DNA of 64,000 nt from NCBI GenBank assembly GCA_000697475.1, contig JNEU01000836.1, forward strand, positions 62,001 to 126,000. Direction: 5' to 3'. The notes beneath the pieces were generated by a model. The model made no database searches and had not been told where the DNA came from. It saw nothing but the letters and a program-made list of their open reading frames with translations. Position 1 is the stretch's first letter, and the number at the start of each line of letters is the position of its first letter. Both the position numbers and the translations under genes were made by a program. The stretch comes from Lichtheimia corymbifera B2541. Lineage: Eukaryota > Mucoromycota > Mucoromycetes > Mucorales > Lichtheimiaceae. Positions 1 through 9,450 of this stretch are shown here, piece by piece.

Positions 1-769
1 TAAATCAATTTGTATATATAAACGCACCCGTCATCAATCCAATCATCCTGAAACTCAATGGAGGGATGACTTTACTTTCACTCTTCTCAAGGTCATCCCA
101 ACGCTAACCCATGTCAACAGCTTGCCATTGCATTAAAACTTTTTCTATAGCCGATGTATAAATACGTAGTTTAGACATTAGATTGATAGGTTGTTTCTTT
201 TGAATATACACGCATTCTCAAAGACTTTCTCGTTACATTGGATACACATACATCACGTCCCACTTCCCACTCCCCCTTATTGTGTACAAAAGCCATATAC
301 TTTCTGCACGACCGATAACCGGACCACCTTTATGATACCATCTTCGAAGCAATAATATGTAATCCCCTACAAGCTAGCAAAGTTTAAGCGTGTAATAAAT
401 AAACAATGCTTTATTTCATCTAGCTATCTTGCTACATTGCCACCATCGTCGTCTTCGTCCTCCGCCATCATTCGTACTCGTACTTATAATCGTCAGCAGT
501 TCTCAATTCCCTCGTCGCAAATATCAAAAGCACACAAGTTGAAGAGAATGGGATCTTGCAGGCTTCCTTTTGAATCTTATTGTCGTTATCATTGTCATTG
601 TTGTGAATGTCGTTATCATCGTACTCGTCATTGCTGTGAATGTGGTAATCGTCGTAATCGTCGTCTCTATAAATAAAAAGCAGCCACGTTAGACCATCTG
701 ATACTGGAATGATGATGATTTGGTATACCACTAGGCGATCCTCTCTAAGGAAGAAAGCAAATCAGAAGG
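1..769. other. Intergenic, no gene recognised
   Basis: I see no supported gene here. The stretch 560-670 is a low-complexity run rich in CGT/CAT triplets that keeps both strands open by chance. The translations there are dominated by Asp/Asn/Tyr or Cys/Arg/His and have no domain. Confidence 0.5.
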
Positions 770-1190
770 AATTCACAAACCAAATCACCCACCATACGAG
801 CAACGTCGGGCGATCCCTTGTTCTTGAGAAAGCACTGCACGATTCACGCAAGGCCAGTTCGATCCATGGCAAGGAAGGACTCACTTAGTAGAGTCCAGGC
901 TCATAGGTGTCCTCATTCATCCTCTCCAAAGAAAGAATGATCCCCAATCCTTCCGCCTCATGAAACAAATCCTCAAGGGAAAGAATGAGCCTATCACGAG
1001 AAGAGCATGTTGGTTTGCACTGATGTCAAGCTGTTACAAATCCCCTTTTACCTCAACACGGTGACCATGCTCTTCCAAAAACCCATCGTCGTCGACCCAT
1101 CAACTCAACGCAGGCCTGTAGAGTCCTGGACGCGTTCCAAGAAGCTTTTCCAGCACACTTGGCTAGTGCAGAGCGACGCAGCGGCCACTT
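770..1190 (-). pseudogene. Degraded coding remnant, unknown family
   Basis: Read on the minus strand, several adjoining segments look protein-coding but are split by stops and a frameshift. About 1180-1010 reads LEKLLGTRPGLYRPALS, a TGA stop, then WVDDDGFLEEHGHRVEVKGD, a TAA stop and a short continuation. About 1005-890 reads on in another frame with LSLEDLFHEAEGL and LSLERMNEDTYEPGLY. About 830-750 reads FLKNKGSPDVARMVGDLVCE. I do not recognise the family. The smooth, non-repetitive composition suggests a decayed gene, but I cannot exclude a multi-exon gene that I have spliced wrongly. Confidence 0.4.
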
Positions 1191-2029
1191 GATACAGGCT
1201 GGGACTTGAACCCAAAGAGATGATGATGATGCCCCAAGTTGCATTGCCTGCCCAAAGAAACCTATTCAATTCATTATTAGCACATACGCACAATAAACAC
1301 CCTTTTCATTGTTTGTTTCATTGCACTTGCCTTTTCCATAGACATAAACATTCTTTGCTGCTGGTTGTTAGAGACCGAAAACCATGGTGTAGTGTTGTTG
1401 AGCCGAAACAGAACGCCAAACCAGCCAACGTCTTGAAACCAAACTTGCCCTCTATATAAGCTAACACGTCAATGGAACCAGTTCGGCTGCAACATTGGAC
1501 TCTCAATGTACCTGTTGACACCAAGCGTAGAGCGGGAATAGCAACGAACAAGAGGAAGCAACGATATCGCCATGGCAACAACCAACCACCCACCACGCTC
1601 CATTCCTCAGCATTTGGACACACTCACTCCCTGATAATGCAAGTTCAGAACTACATTAATACCTCACAGCCAACAAGAGCACTCTTTTATAGTACATTAC
1701 CTTGATCGAGATGTCGTGCATTGGATAAAAGCAGTGGAGGGAGAAAAAGAAGAGAAGCGTTGTCCCCAATTTAAATCCTCCTACTGCCATTACACAGAGG
1801 CTACTCAATGACCCCACACGCCATCCACCCAAACACACAGCTCACTCATCATCATCATCATCATCATCATCATCACGATAGACAATAGGTACACGTAAAT
1901 AAAAGAAATGACGATCCTCATGTATAGCAAAAGGGCGTGTGCCATTTTGCACTTTACATGATAATGATGATCCAACAACAGCCATCGCCATTATTACCAG
2001 GTTAGCTCGAATCAAGAAAGTTAAATGAT
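1191..2029. other. Intergenic; CAT microsatellite and X-box-like site
   Basis: There is no supported gene. Positions 1848-1875 are a (CAT)n microsatellite. Positions 1566-1579 read ATCGCCATGGCAAC, a match to the RFX X-box pattern (two half-sites around AT). Positions 1199-1209, on the minus strand, read GGTTCAAGTCC, a perfect RNA polymerase III B-box match, but no tRNA can be folded around it. Confidence 0.4.
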
Positions 2030-2312
2030 GGGCATGCTGGCCTCGAGCAGGAGAATCGTTCACATGCATTGGATTGGACAACAAAGGTGAATGGGAGGAA
2101 TGGGCTATTAGCCGGCAGTTTACAAATAACTTTGCAAAATGATTTTTGTGAAATTGGATGATGTTCCTGTGTTTGAGCGTAACTCGGTCAAATTCCCTCG
2201 GATCAAGAAACTTGAAGGATAGAAATGATGGACTGGAGCAGGTCAATCGTTCACATGCATTGGTTTGGGCAACTAAGGTGAATGGGAGGAATGGGCTATT
2301 AGCTGGCATTTA
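2030..2312 (+). repeat. Diverged tandem duplication, about 190 bp apart
   Basis: The segment at 2030-2120 (GAGAATCGTTCACATGCATT, then AATGGGAGGAATGGGCTATT) recurs at 2236-2312 with few changes. A more diverged relative lies at 43,397-43,460 (CAGGTCAATCGTTCGCAG). This is a local duplication of a dispersed repeat with no coding potential that I can support. Confidence 0.6.
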
Positions 2313-2414
2313 TGAACTATTCCTAAATAGTGTACAAGTATCATGCATCGCCTGTGCTGACTGACTCAAGTTACACAACACGTCCCTCTTCATCTTTGGC
2401 TCTGTTGTAGTCAT

Positions 2415-2707
2415 ATTACTTGACAATGAACAAAGACCATCTTTCATATAGCATCACGCTTACAGCATATGTAAAACATAAATGTGCCTGTATCTCTAAA
2501 CTTTACAATGAAACGTGGGGTCTCTAATAGAACCATATTGCTCGGCGGGGTCAAAGGAATCATGTGTACGAGTTTTACTTTCATTATGGGCAATCCCAGA
2601 TTTCGCAATGTCGCTACCAGCCCTTGAGATATGGCTGTCTTTATGTTTTTACTATGCTGTAAGCGTGATGCTTTATGAAGAGTGGGTGTTTGTTCATTGT
2701 CAAGTAG
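2415..2707. repeat. Inverted repeat, arms about 80 bp
   Basis: The left arm (2415-2494) contains CTTGACAATGAACAAA, then AGCATCACGCTTACAGCAT. The right arm (2628-2707) carries the reverse complement of both blocks in the expected order. The loop is about 133 bp. A related single arm lies at 44,552-44,575. This is a foldback or MITE-like structure just upstream of the ORF at 2801. No target duplication could be seen. Confidence 0.65.
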
Positions 2708-2800
2708 CTGGACCCACGGTTACTAAGCCACCGTTAACCACCAAGTGTTCTAACTCCGTGATGTATGTGAAATAGAATTGCTGTAATCTCTGTACAAGAA

Positions 2801-3391
2801 ATGCAAACATACTTGTACAAAGACCATACAGATAAGAACGAGGATGGTATTATCATTCCCTGCCGCTACAGTCCCGGACTAGATATTATCAGCAAAATTG
2901 TATTGAAGGACCAACGTGTCATAAACCTTTTCGCAAGGAGTTTAGCGAACGCACCCGACGACACCTACATTGCGGGACAAACGGACTTCATGGACAGTAA
3001 TGCGTGCGATGCGCTCTACATTGCGCGCTTAACAGACTCGACGGAATCAATGACTTTCCCCCCCATTGCTATCAATGTACGATCGAGCGTAGAGGAAGCA
3101 CACATATCTCAGATAATCCAGCAGTGTGTTTGTATTTTCGGAAAACAACAAAAAGCTCCTATATCTCTTGTTATTGGTGTTGACAAAGTGGGTTGTAACG
3201 TTCTCGAGCGTTCCTCAACTCCCCAAGATTTTCCTTTTCTGAAGGAAATACGGTCCGATTTTTGGGCAGAGCGATGCTTCTTTTTGTCGAAGGACGACGT
3301 TGTCAGCAGCAGAGCACACCACCCCTTGTTGGATATAGCACGCTTTATCTCATCTCACAATGATTGTATATTGCTCACAAAGGATCAGTAA
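2801..3391 (+). CDS. Uncharacterised PD-(D/E)XK-like family protein, active site lost
   Basis: This is a single-exon ORF of 196 aa with no recognised name. It is clearly paralogous to the broken ORF at 8785-9450. Both share a D-x-I/L-x-S-K start, KDQRVINL, ARS, DTYIAGQ, DFMD, ACD-x-LYI and, near the end, DFWA. In the other copy the block after ACD-x-LYI reads PPIVFEIQR, which fits the D...E-x-Q/K core of PD-(D/E)XK nucleases of the Rpn type. Here the same place reads PPIAINVRS, so the acidic residue and the Q are replaced. That is seen in the sequence; the fold assignment is inference. The start at 2801 precedes the first homologous residues by about 25 codons and may not be the true N-terminus. 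It lies next to an inverted repeat and may be an immobile relic. Confidence 0.5.
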   Translation: MQTYLYKDHTDKNEDGIIIPCRYSPGLDIISKIVLKDQRVINLFARSLANAPDDTYIAGQTDFMDSNACDALYIARLTDSTESMTFPPIAINVRSSVEEAHISQIIQQCVCIFGKQQKAPISLVIGVDKVGCNVLERSSTPQDFPFLKEIRSDFWAERCFFLSKDDVVSSRAHHPLLDIARFISSHNDCILLTKDQ

Positions 3392-3946
3392 ACAAATTGC
3401 CATAGTTCTTTAATATTGCAAAACAGCTCCATTGATTGATTCTGGCAACTTTTGATACTTACATTGTGAAAACAAATCCTGATAAACGATATGCAGGGTA
3501 AGGCTTTGATATGAATCGGAATCGTGAGAGTGCTCGCGCAACATAAAGAAATATTGATAAGGCTGGTGTGCAAGTAGCACAATACATGAATGACACGGAT
3601 GTTGTATCCTCATTCAGGCATTCTTCGACTCCTTAATTAACAACATACACGTCCACAGGTCAAATGAAAAGGCGGCTAAGTGAATTCAAGATATCACCAC
3701 CATGGAATAGTGACCAATGATACTATAGCACCCTGCATTGTGTGTTGTCTATGTAAAATATATCTCTGTCATGCTTGAGTAGAAATCAGGCCACATTCAT
3801 TGATACATTGAATTGATGGCATAAGTAAAATGGGAGTCTCCATTTCCATTGTGCACTACTAGTAGCAAGTCTTCCCAACTCGGCAGCTTCATTTTCTACC
3901 TCCCAAGTCATCAGCTTCTACTTCCCCAGGCTTTGTTGTAAGCGCG
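3392..3946. other. Intergenic, no gene recognised
   Basis: This is AT-rich spacer between the 2801 ORF and the inverted-repeat element. Open frames here are short and mutually overlapping, with no domain. Confidence 0.5.
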
Positions 3947-6210
3947 ATGTCGAGATGAGACACGTAGACGTGACATGACGTAGTTCACACTGTTTGCTTT
4001 AGACGATGCCTCCCACTCGTGAAGTTGTCGATCGCATAATATTGCCAACACCACACCTCCATTGCCGTCATTGCCTTTTTCACTGCCCTCCTTGTCCTTC
4101 GCCACACCTCCAAACATAGACAACACAACACCATCATCATCATCATCATCATCATTCATCATCCATCTTCGTCGTCATCATTGCTGCCGTTCTCGGTGCC
4201 ATCTTTGTCTTCAGTTGCAAATCCACATCCACATCCAACAGTAGAGTCGTATTCACACCTCGCTGCCACATGCCAGGAGACCAAGCGTTTTGAGGAATAC
4301 TATACAAGAGCATCGAAGTGTCGTATATACACCTTAGCAACAACAGTTTAAGGTTAGTGGATGATGGATACAGTGATGTGGTTCAAGATGATTAAACGTG
4401 TGATGATACGTAGCATTGGTGCATGGATTGAAAGAAGAATACGAAGATGGTTACATTGTGGCCGAAGGAAAGCTACTGCTTCTTTGATCCCAAAACGCAA
4501 CAACATGATGGCAGACCGTATTCACTAAGTTATCAATCAATTGGCCAATACATCAATGCAATTGTCGATCTGCTCTCTAGCCAAGTCTCCAAACGCCAAA
4601 GCATTCAGCCTCATCCCTGTGGTGTAGCCGTTCAAATCATGGAAGCAAGCAAGGGCTTGCTGTATCAACAAGAGAACTCATGCGCAAAATGAGTGGATCG
4701 TAGCGTTGGTTTGATCAATGGTGGATTCATGGTTGATGGAAGTGCTTAAGGCGGCCGACTACTTCTTAATCCATGGTGCAAAGCGTGATCTACGGGAATG
4801 GATGGAAGAGCGATGTATGCAGAAACTACTACTGCAACGGTGGATCAAATGAAGAAGCTAGGTTGATGGCAGAAAGACTCTCTACAAAAGCACTGCTTGA
4901 ATGGTTTGTCAAACGAGTGATAAGGACAACGAACGGTTTTCCCCGCTGATGGCCACAAAGTTGAATACTGGTTGGTGATGGATGCCCCCCAAATCATTTG
5001 CGCTCAAGGCTTTTTGCTTTTGTTACAAAAGTTATGTGTGATATTTCTTCAAGTGGTTGTCATGTTGCGCACATTTCCCGGTTTGCTGTGTTGGAGTCTT
5101 TTCGATCATGATCTCTTTCACGACCCCGACTTACATCGATTCACGCCAAGGTGGATATTAGACAAGTGGTTATGATGTGGATGAAAGGATCGAAGAGTAT
5201 GGGCCAAGTGAATACTGCAGGCGATTTGGAACAAAGTACGTATATATATGCTTTTCTTTATTCGTGGCATGTATTAATCAAAGTATAAAGCGCTCACACG
5301 TGTGATCAGCAGGGATAACTTTCGTGGGTTGCCTGGTGAAGAAAACTATGAACGAGTCGAGATGGATAATAAAACGATAACAAGGACATGGATGATAGCG
5401 ACAGCAGGAACGCAACTCATACACAGCAAAAAGATCTGGTTTATGTTTTCAGCACATGGAGTATGGAAAGAATGGAATGATGGTTTATACACAGGCACAC
5501 CAGCAGTAAAAAGATCTAGAGGAAAAGTATCATGAAAAATAGCGAAGCAGTACCAAAGGTAGGTCTTGATCCATCGCAATTTCAATCACACAACATTGTG
5601 CCTAACACACGCGCTTTTTAGAGCGAAAATGTCTAGTAAACGGAAGAAGATTGTCGATGCCATATACAAGGTTCAACAAGAAGACTATGTTTCTATTGCG
5701 GAAACTGTGAATCGCTTTGAACAACGGCGTGGGATTGGAATTTGGGTCGACTATGGAAGGAGCATACCAAGCAATCATGCAACAACGACCATTTTTTGTA
5801 CATGTCGAGCATTGTATAGCAACATTCACATTCCATATCATTCCTCTCATCTTGTATTATATAATAACATCACATCACATCTCACATCACTTGCCTTTTC
5901 ATGTATATAAGTAGCCTCAGATCACCTTTATTAAATCCGTGTTTGACAACAAAGAAAGGCGGATATTGATGTGGATGTGGATTTGTAATTGATGACGAAG
6001 ATGGCAGCGACGATGATGATGATGATGGTGATGGTGGTGGTGGTGGTGTTGTGCTGTGTACATGTTTGGATTTGCGACTGAGGACAGGGACGGCTGTGAA
6101 AAAGGTAAAGACGACGGCGAAGGTGCAATGTTGATGACGAGTGGTGGGAGGCATGTACTGAAGCAAGCATGTCATGTACGTCATGACATGTCAACAAGTC
6201 TCATCTCGAT
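3947..6210 (+). mobile_element. Crypton-like element remnant inside long inverted repeats
   Basis: The arms at 3947-4241 and 5961-6210 are inverted copies of each other. The left arm starts GTCGAGATGAGAC and the right arm ends GTCTCATCTCGA. Both contain a (CAT/GAT)n run and a CAAATCCACATCCACATC block in opposite orientation. Between them, on the plus strand, lie broken coding segments. About 4416-4480 reads LKEEYEDGYIVAEGKLLLL. About 4530-4660 reads SIGQYINAIVDLLSSQV, then HPCGVAVQIM. About 5620-5760 reads MSSKRKKIVDAIYKVQQED, then VNRFEQRRGIGIWVDYG, which resembles the GCR1_C DNA-binding domain. The combination is what I expect of a fungal Crypton (tyrosine recombinase) element. Several frameshifts and stops show it is dead. 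Classical Cryptons lack terminal inverted repeats, so the arms are unusual or belong to another element. No target duplication was found. Confidence 0.5.
4390..5775 (+). pseudogene. Broken Crypton-type ORF with GCR1_C-like C-terminus
   Basis: This is the coding remnant inside the inverted-repeat element. The order is an N-terminal motif with DGYIVAEGKLL, a central IGQYINAIVDL...HPCGVAV region typical of Crypton proteins, and a middle part at 5060-5170 reading FPGLLCWSLFDHDLFHDPDL. The C-terminal basic block RKKIVDAIYKV...ERFEQRR-like resembles GCR1_C (the domain of yeast Gcr1 and of Cryptons). The frame changes at least four times and stops interrupt each segment. Catalytic R-H-R-Y residues of the tyrosine recombinase could not be placed, so the family call rests on the flanking motifs only. 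Confidence 0.45.
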
Positions 6211-6234
6211 AGACTCGACCCAACCCGCAACCGC

Positions 6235-6600
6235 AACCGCACTGTAACGCACAGTAACGTGATGTAATAACCGTACCGTAACGTACCGTAACGTAACGTA
6301 ACGTAACGTAACGCACCATAACGTAATAACAGTACCGTAATAACCGTAACGTAACGTAACGCACAGTACCGTAGTAACCGTAACGTAACGTAACGTAACG
6401 CACAGTACCGTAATAACCGTAACGTAACGTAACGTAACGTAACGTAACGTAATAACAGTACCGTGATAACCGTACCGTGATAACCGTACCATGATAATCG
6501 TACCGTAACGTAACGCAACGTAATAACAGTACCGTAATAACCGTAACGTAACGCACCACGTAACGCACCGTAACGTAATGTAACGTAACGTAATCCGTAA
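6235..6600. repeat. CGTAA pentanucleotide satellite
   Basis: A degenerate array of CGTAA/CGTAC units (for example ACGTAACGTAACGTAACG) runs for about 365 bp, with interspersed AATAACAGTACCG and AATAACCGTACCG variants. It abuts the right arm of the Crypton-like element. Because the unit is 5 bp and contains no minus-strand stop, all three minus-strand frames stay open across it. The resulting Tyr/Val/Thr/Arg-rich open frames are not genes. Confidence 0.9.
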
Positions 6601-6815
6601 CCCACAGAAGCGTAACAGAAGCGAAACAGAAGCGAAACACAAGCGTAACACAAGCGTAACAGAAGCGAAACACAAGCGTAACAGAAGCGAAACAAAAGCG
6701 AAACAAAAGCGAAACAAAAGCGAAACAATAGCGTAACAGAAGCGTAACAGAAGCGAAACAGGAGCGTAACAGAAGCGAAACAGAAGCGAAACACAAGCGT
6801 AACAGAAGCGAGGGC
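6601..6815. repeat. AGAAGCGAAAC 10-11-bp tandem array
   Basis: About 20 units of the type AAGCGAAACA / AAGCGTAACA sit head to tail, directly after the CGTAA array. The two arrays share the core GCGTAAC, so one probably arose from the other. The minus strand reads an open Phe/Cys/Ala/Ser pattern, which is an artefact of the repeat. Confidence 0.9.
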
Positions 6816-6826
6816 TCGATCGGGAC

Positions 6827-7400
6827 ACGTTTATTAGCAAGCAACTTATATCACATAGGAAAAGTAGACAAGTTATTATAAAAACAATCTCTTTTTTATT
6901 TATGAATAAAGCTACACTAGCATGTGGCTGTTGGTTTCCTCGAGTTCTAAGACCCAAGTACTCACAGGAATGACCATCGTGAAGGTCGCCACATATCCAT
7001 TCCCATCTCTCCACATGGGGCACCTTCAGCATGTGTCAAACGAGGTGGTTGAAAGCGGGGGAAACTAACAACCAGGTGGAGTTCACTCTGGTTGTACTCA
7101 AGCATAATACAGCACAAGTCTACTCGCTGTGGAAAAAATAATACCCTGGTGGGTCACAGTCACACGGCGAGAGAGTTGCACACCGTGTAAAAACCATAGA
7201 GCAATACATCCAAAACAAGGGACAATGAGCTTGCGAGGACAAAGAGAAAAAAGGCGGCCTATTTTATTTCTTTCAAACGGCGTTTAAACATGCTCGGGTA
7301 TCACGTGTCGAGGTTTTTGAGGTCTGCAGTGTCATGGTTGCTAGGTCTTGTCGCCATGGTTTCATTGCCGTTGCTATCAAAAATAAGCAATTGCTGTATT
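6827..7400 (-). repeat. Three-copy spliced-looking repeat unit, copy 1
   Basis: This is one of three copies (others 41,068-41,690 minus and 46,600-47,100 plus). Read on the minus strand, it begins with an A/T-rich promoter-like stretch, followed by a pyrimidine tract. It then has a conserved block GGTGCCCCATGTGGAGAG, an intron-like segment with donor CCTGTGAGTACTTGG and acceptor AACCAACAG (about 6972-6935), and ends in CATAAATAAAAAAG near 6890, a poly(A)-signal-like sequence. No long ORF is conserved between copies. The nature of the unit (short transposon, multicopy non-coding transcript or decayed gene family) is unknown. Confidence 0.6.
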
Positions 7401-8004
7401 ATCCTATTTCTCTAAAAAGTTACCATGACACCAAGTCCGCTGACTTTTTTTTTACCAAGTGAGATATAGCTTCTTTAATACTTCAAAAGTGACGGCTTTA
7501 TTCATGTTATATTGATAAGTATACGTTTGCTAAGAATATAGGATTGATATTGAATACTCACTTTGAGTGTGAAGTGTGTGTTTCTTTGAATATGGAGCTT
7601 TGTGTAAAAGAGAAGGGTAGGGTGCGTGTATGTGTGGAAATCAGGGTACATCTATTTTAATGAATCGTCCTTCAGCTCAAACCGTCAAGTCATGTGATAT
7701 TGGACTTTTCAAAACTCCTTCACAAGTCTAGTGTACGGTCATCAAAATCGCATGATAACAGACAGCGCTGCATAATGATGTTTGTGGATCCACCTTTGTT
7801 TCAGGCACAAATAGTTTGCATGGTTTGCCATGGCAGCCATAAAGACCCGCTCTTCCTTTCATTTCTTTGTTTGACACCACAATTTGACCAACTTGCTCTC
7901 CTTACTTTTGCCGCACCTTTTCTTTTGCCCACAACCACCACATACAGCAAACAACAACGCTCTATAGACACGTCGCAGATAGTTGACAGAAGGAGCTACA
8001 CTGA
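7401..8004. other. Intergenic, promoter-like towards 8005
   Basis: No supported gene. The stretch 7880-7960 is pyrimidine-rich (CCTTTTCTTTTGCCCACAAC) and looks like the promoter/leader that precedes many genes in this window. It fits the degraded gene starting near 8005. Confidence 0.4.
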
Positions 8005-8750
8005 ATGGCGTCTTACTTACGACTTGCACATCTCAATGCTGACCGCTGAACCCAACTACGATCAACCCAAAGCGCATTGTCAAGATCGATACAGATTCCA
8101 GGTGCTCACGATCAGACTTATGAAGGCATGATGGTTCGCGCTGCACGCTGAAGATATGAGTTCTCGAGGTTCCACATTTCAAAGGTTGGTTGTTTTTATT
8201 TGATGTCAAGAGGTACTTGACGTTGATGGATGAAAGTGTAGATCCTTGGGGGTATTCGTGAACAAATTCATGCGTATCTTGATCATGTGGTGAGTAGATG
8301 TAGTAAAAGATGGCAAGGATGGATGAATGACTTTCTTTTTGACATAGCTCGAAGTTATTGGTATCTTGGAAGCATTCATCGATCCAAAGGATAACTCGAA
8401 CGTGTTGGACCCTGACGGTGGCTTCTATCTTGGAGAGGACTAAGAATGGAATCGTTTGTACGAGAGAGAGAGAGAGAGCACCTTTGGGCATGGTTGGAAT
8501 GAGACACACGTCAATGGTTGATAATCGCTGGACACCATCATAATCACCAAATCGGATACAAGGATCAGTATATTGTACGTGCACACTTGAAATTGGCGGA
8601 TAAGGATTCGAGCGTGGAAGACATGTGAGTACACATACAGTATATGCTTGCACTTGTGGTTTACATTGGCTATTGCTAATAATCTTTTGGAAATTGGCTT
8701 TTTGGATCCACTAGACAATGGCGAAGACATTACTGCAAGAGCATTCACTG
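8005..8750 (+). pseudogene. Degraded multi-exon gene, unknown family
   Basis: Starting at ATGGCGTCTTAC near 8005, the frame reads MASYLRLAHLNADR, TGA, TQLRSTQSALSRSIQIPGAH then MMVRAAR, TGA, RYEFSRFHISK. Further on, GIREQIHAYLDHV (about 8255-8290) joins across a plausible GTGAGT...CATAG intron to LEVIGILEAFIDPKDNSNVL and DPDGGFYLGED (8350-8444). A last segment at 8695-8760 reads FLDPLDNGEDITARAFTAYA. Both early stops are TGA directly after a CGC Arg codon and could come from CGA by C-to-T change. I do not recognise the family. Long minus-strand ORFs over the same region look like shadows. Confidence 0.4.
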
Positions 8751-8784
8751 CATATGCTTAAATCCGCAAAGCGTAAGGTGATGG

Positions 8785-9450
8785 GTGGAATCAAAGATCA
8801 TCGATCAGCACTTATACATACATGAATGGCTATGGACGTATCATTTGGTAAATGGCGAGTGTTGGGGTTGGGACAAACAACATTTAAGAGGACGACTCAT
8901 GATACAATTTTGGCATAGGCAATGGAACTCACAATGGACGATGGTAAATATGCTGTTACTATTAGACGTTGGAAGCATTTACAAATGGATGTATGTAGGT
9001 TTTACAATTCCTCATGCATATCGACCCGGCACCGATCTGCTTAGCAAGAGCGTTCTGAAGGATCAGCGTGTCATCAACCTATTGGCAAGAAGTGTACTGG
9101 ATGCACCCAGTGATACCTACATCGCTGGACAATCAGACTTTATGGATGGTACCGCATGCGACGTTTTATATATACCACGTTCGGCAGCATCAACTTTGCC
9201 TCCTATTGTATTCGAAATTCAGAGGGTCGTAAACGACAAGTTCATGCTGCGCGTACGCTATGCAACAACAGTGGATCAAGTGCACCACCGAATCCCGATC
9301 ATCGTCATCCTCTGTGTTGAAAGCGTGGTCAACACAGTCTTCAACAAATTCAATGCACCATGTGATTATCCATTTGCGAAGGAGGCGCACTACGATTTTT
9401 GGGCACATTTTACTTGCAGCATTGATACAACAGAAGCACAATCCCGTTAA
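8785..9450 (+). pseudogene. PD-(D/E)XK-like family protein, broken by a Mutator-like insertion
   Basis: The recognisable part starts near 9002 (PHAYRPGTDLL) and shares KDQRVINL, ARS, APSDTYIAGQ, DFMD and ACDVLYI with the paralogue at 2801. Here PPIVFEIQR keeps the D...E-x-Q pattern expected of a PD-(D/E)XK nuclease core. The frame then runs DFWAHFTCSIDTTEA into the 9439-10269 element, whose first bases (CAATCCCGTTAA) add Q-S-R and a stop. If the 9-bp duplication is collapsed, the frame continues through 10270-10332 (SSNPMKCSPQIAL...) to a normal TAG. The insertion therefore removed about 18 residues and replaced them with three. Upstream codons (8785-9000) have no counterpart in the paralogue and may be non-coding. 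The nuclease assignment is inference. Confidence 0.55.

Noticed and set aside
1190..1290. Possible tRNA on the minus strand (B-box GGTTCAAGTCC at 1199-1209)
   Set aside because: A T-arm can be drawn, but no matching acceptor 5' strand, D-arm or anticodon arm exists upstream. At best it is a tRNA-derived relic or a chance match.
6235..6600. Telomere or interstitial telomere repeat
   Set aside because: The unit is CGTAA, not TTAGGG or a known fungal telomere variant, and it lies between other repeats.
6181..7032. Three overlapping minus-strand ORFs of 197-283 codons
   Set aside because: They are products of the CGTAA and AGAAGCGAAAC tandem arrays, which have no minus-strand stop in any frame. 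The translations are periodic and share no protein family.
8033..8653. Minus-strand ORF of 206 codons
   Set aside because: It overlaps plus-strand exon-like text with plausible splice sites, and its own translation has no domain. I take it as a shadow.
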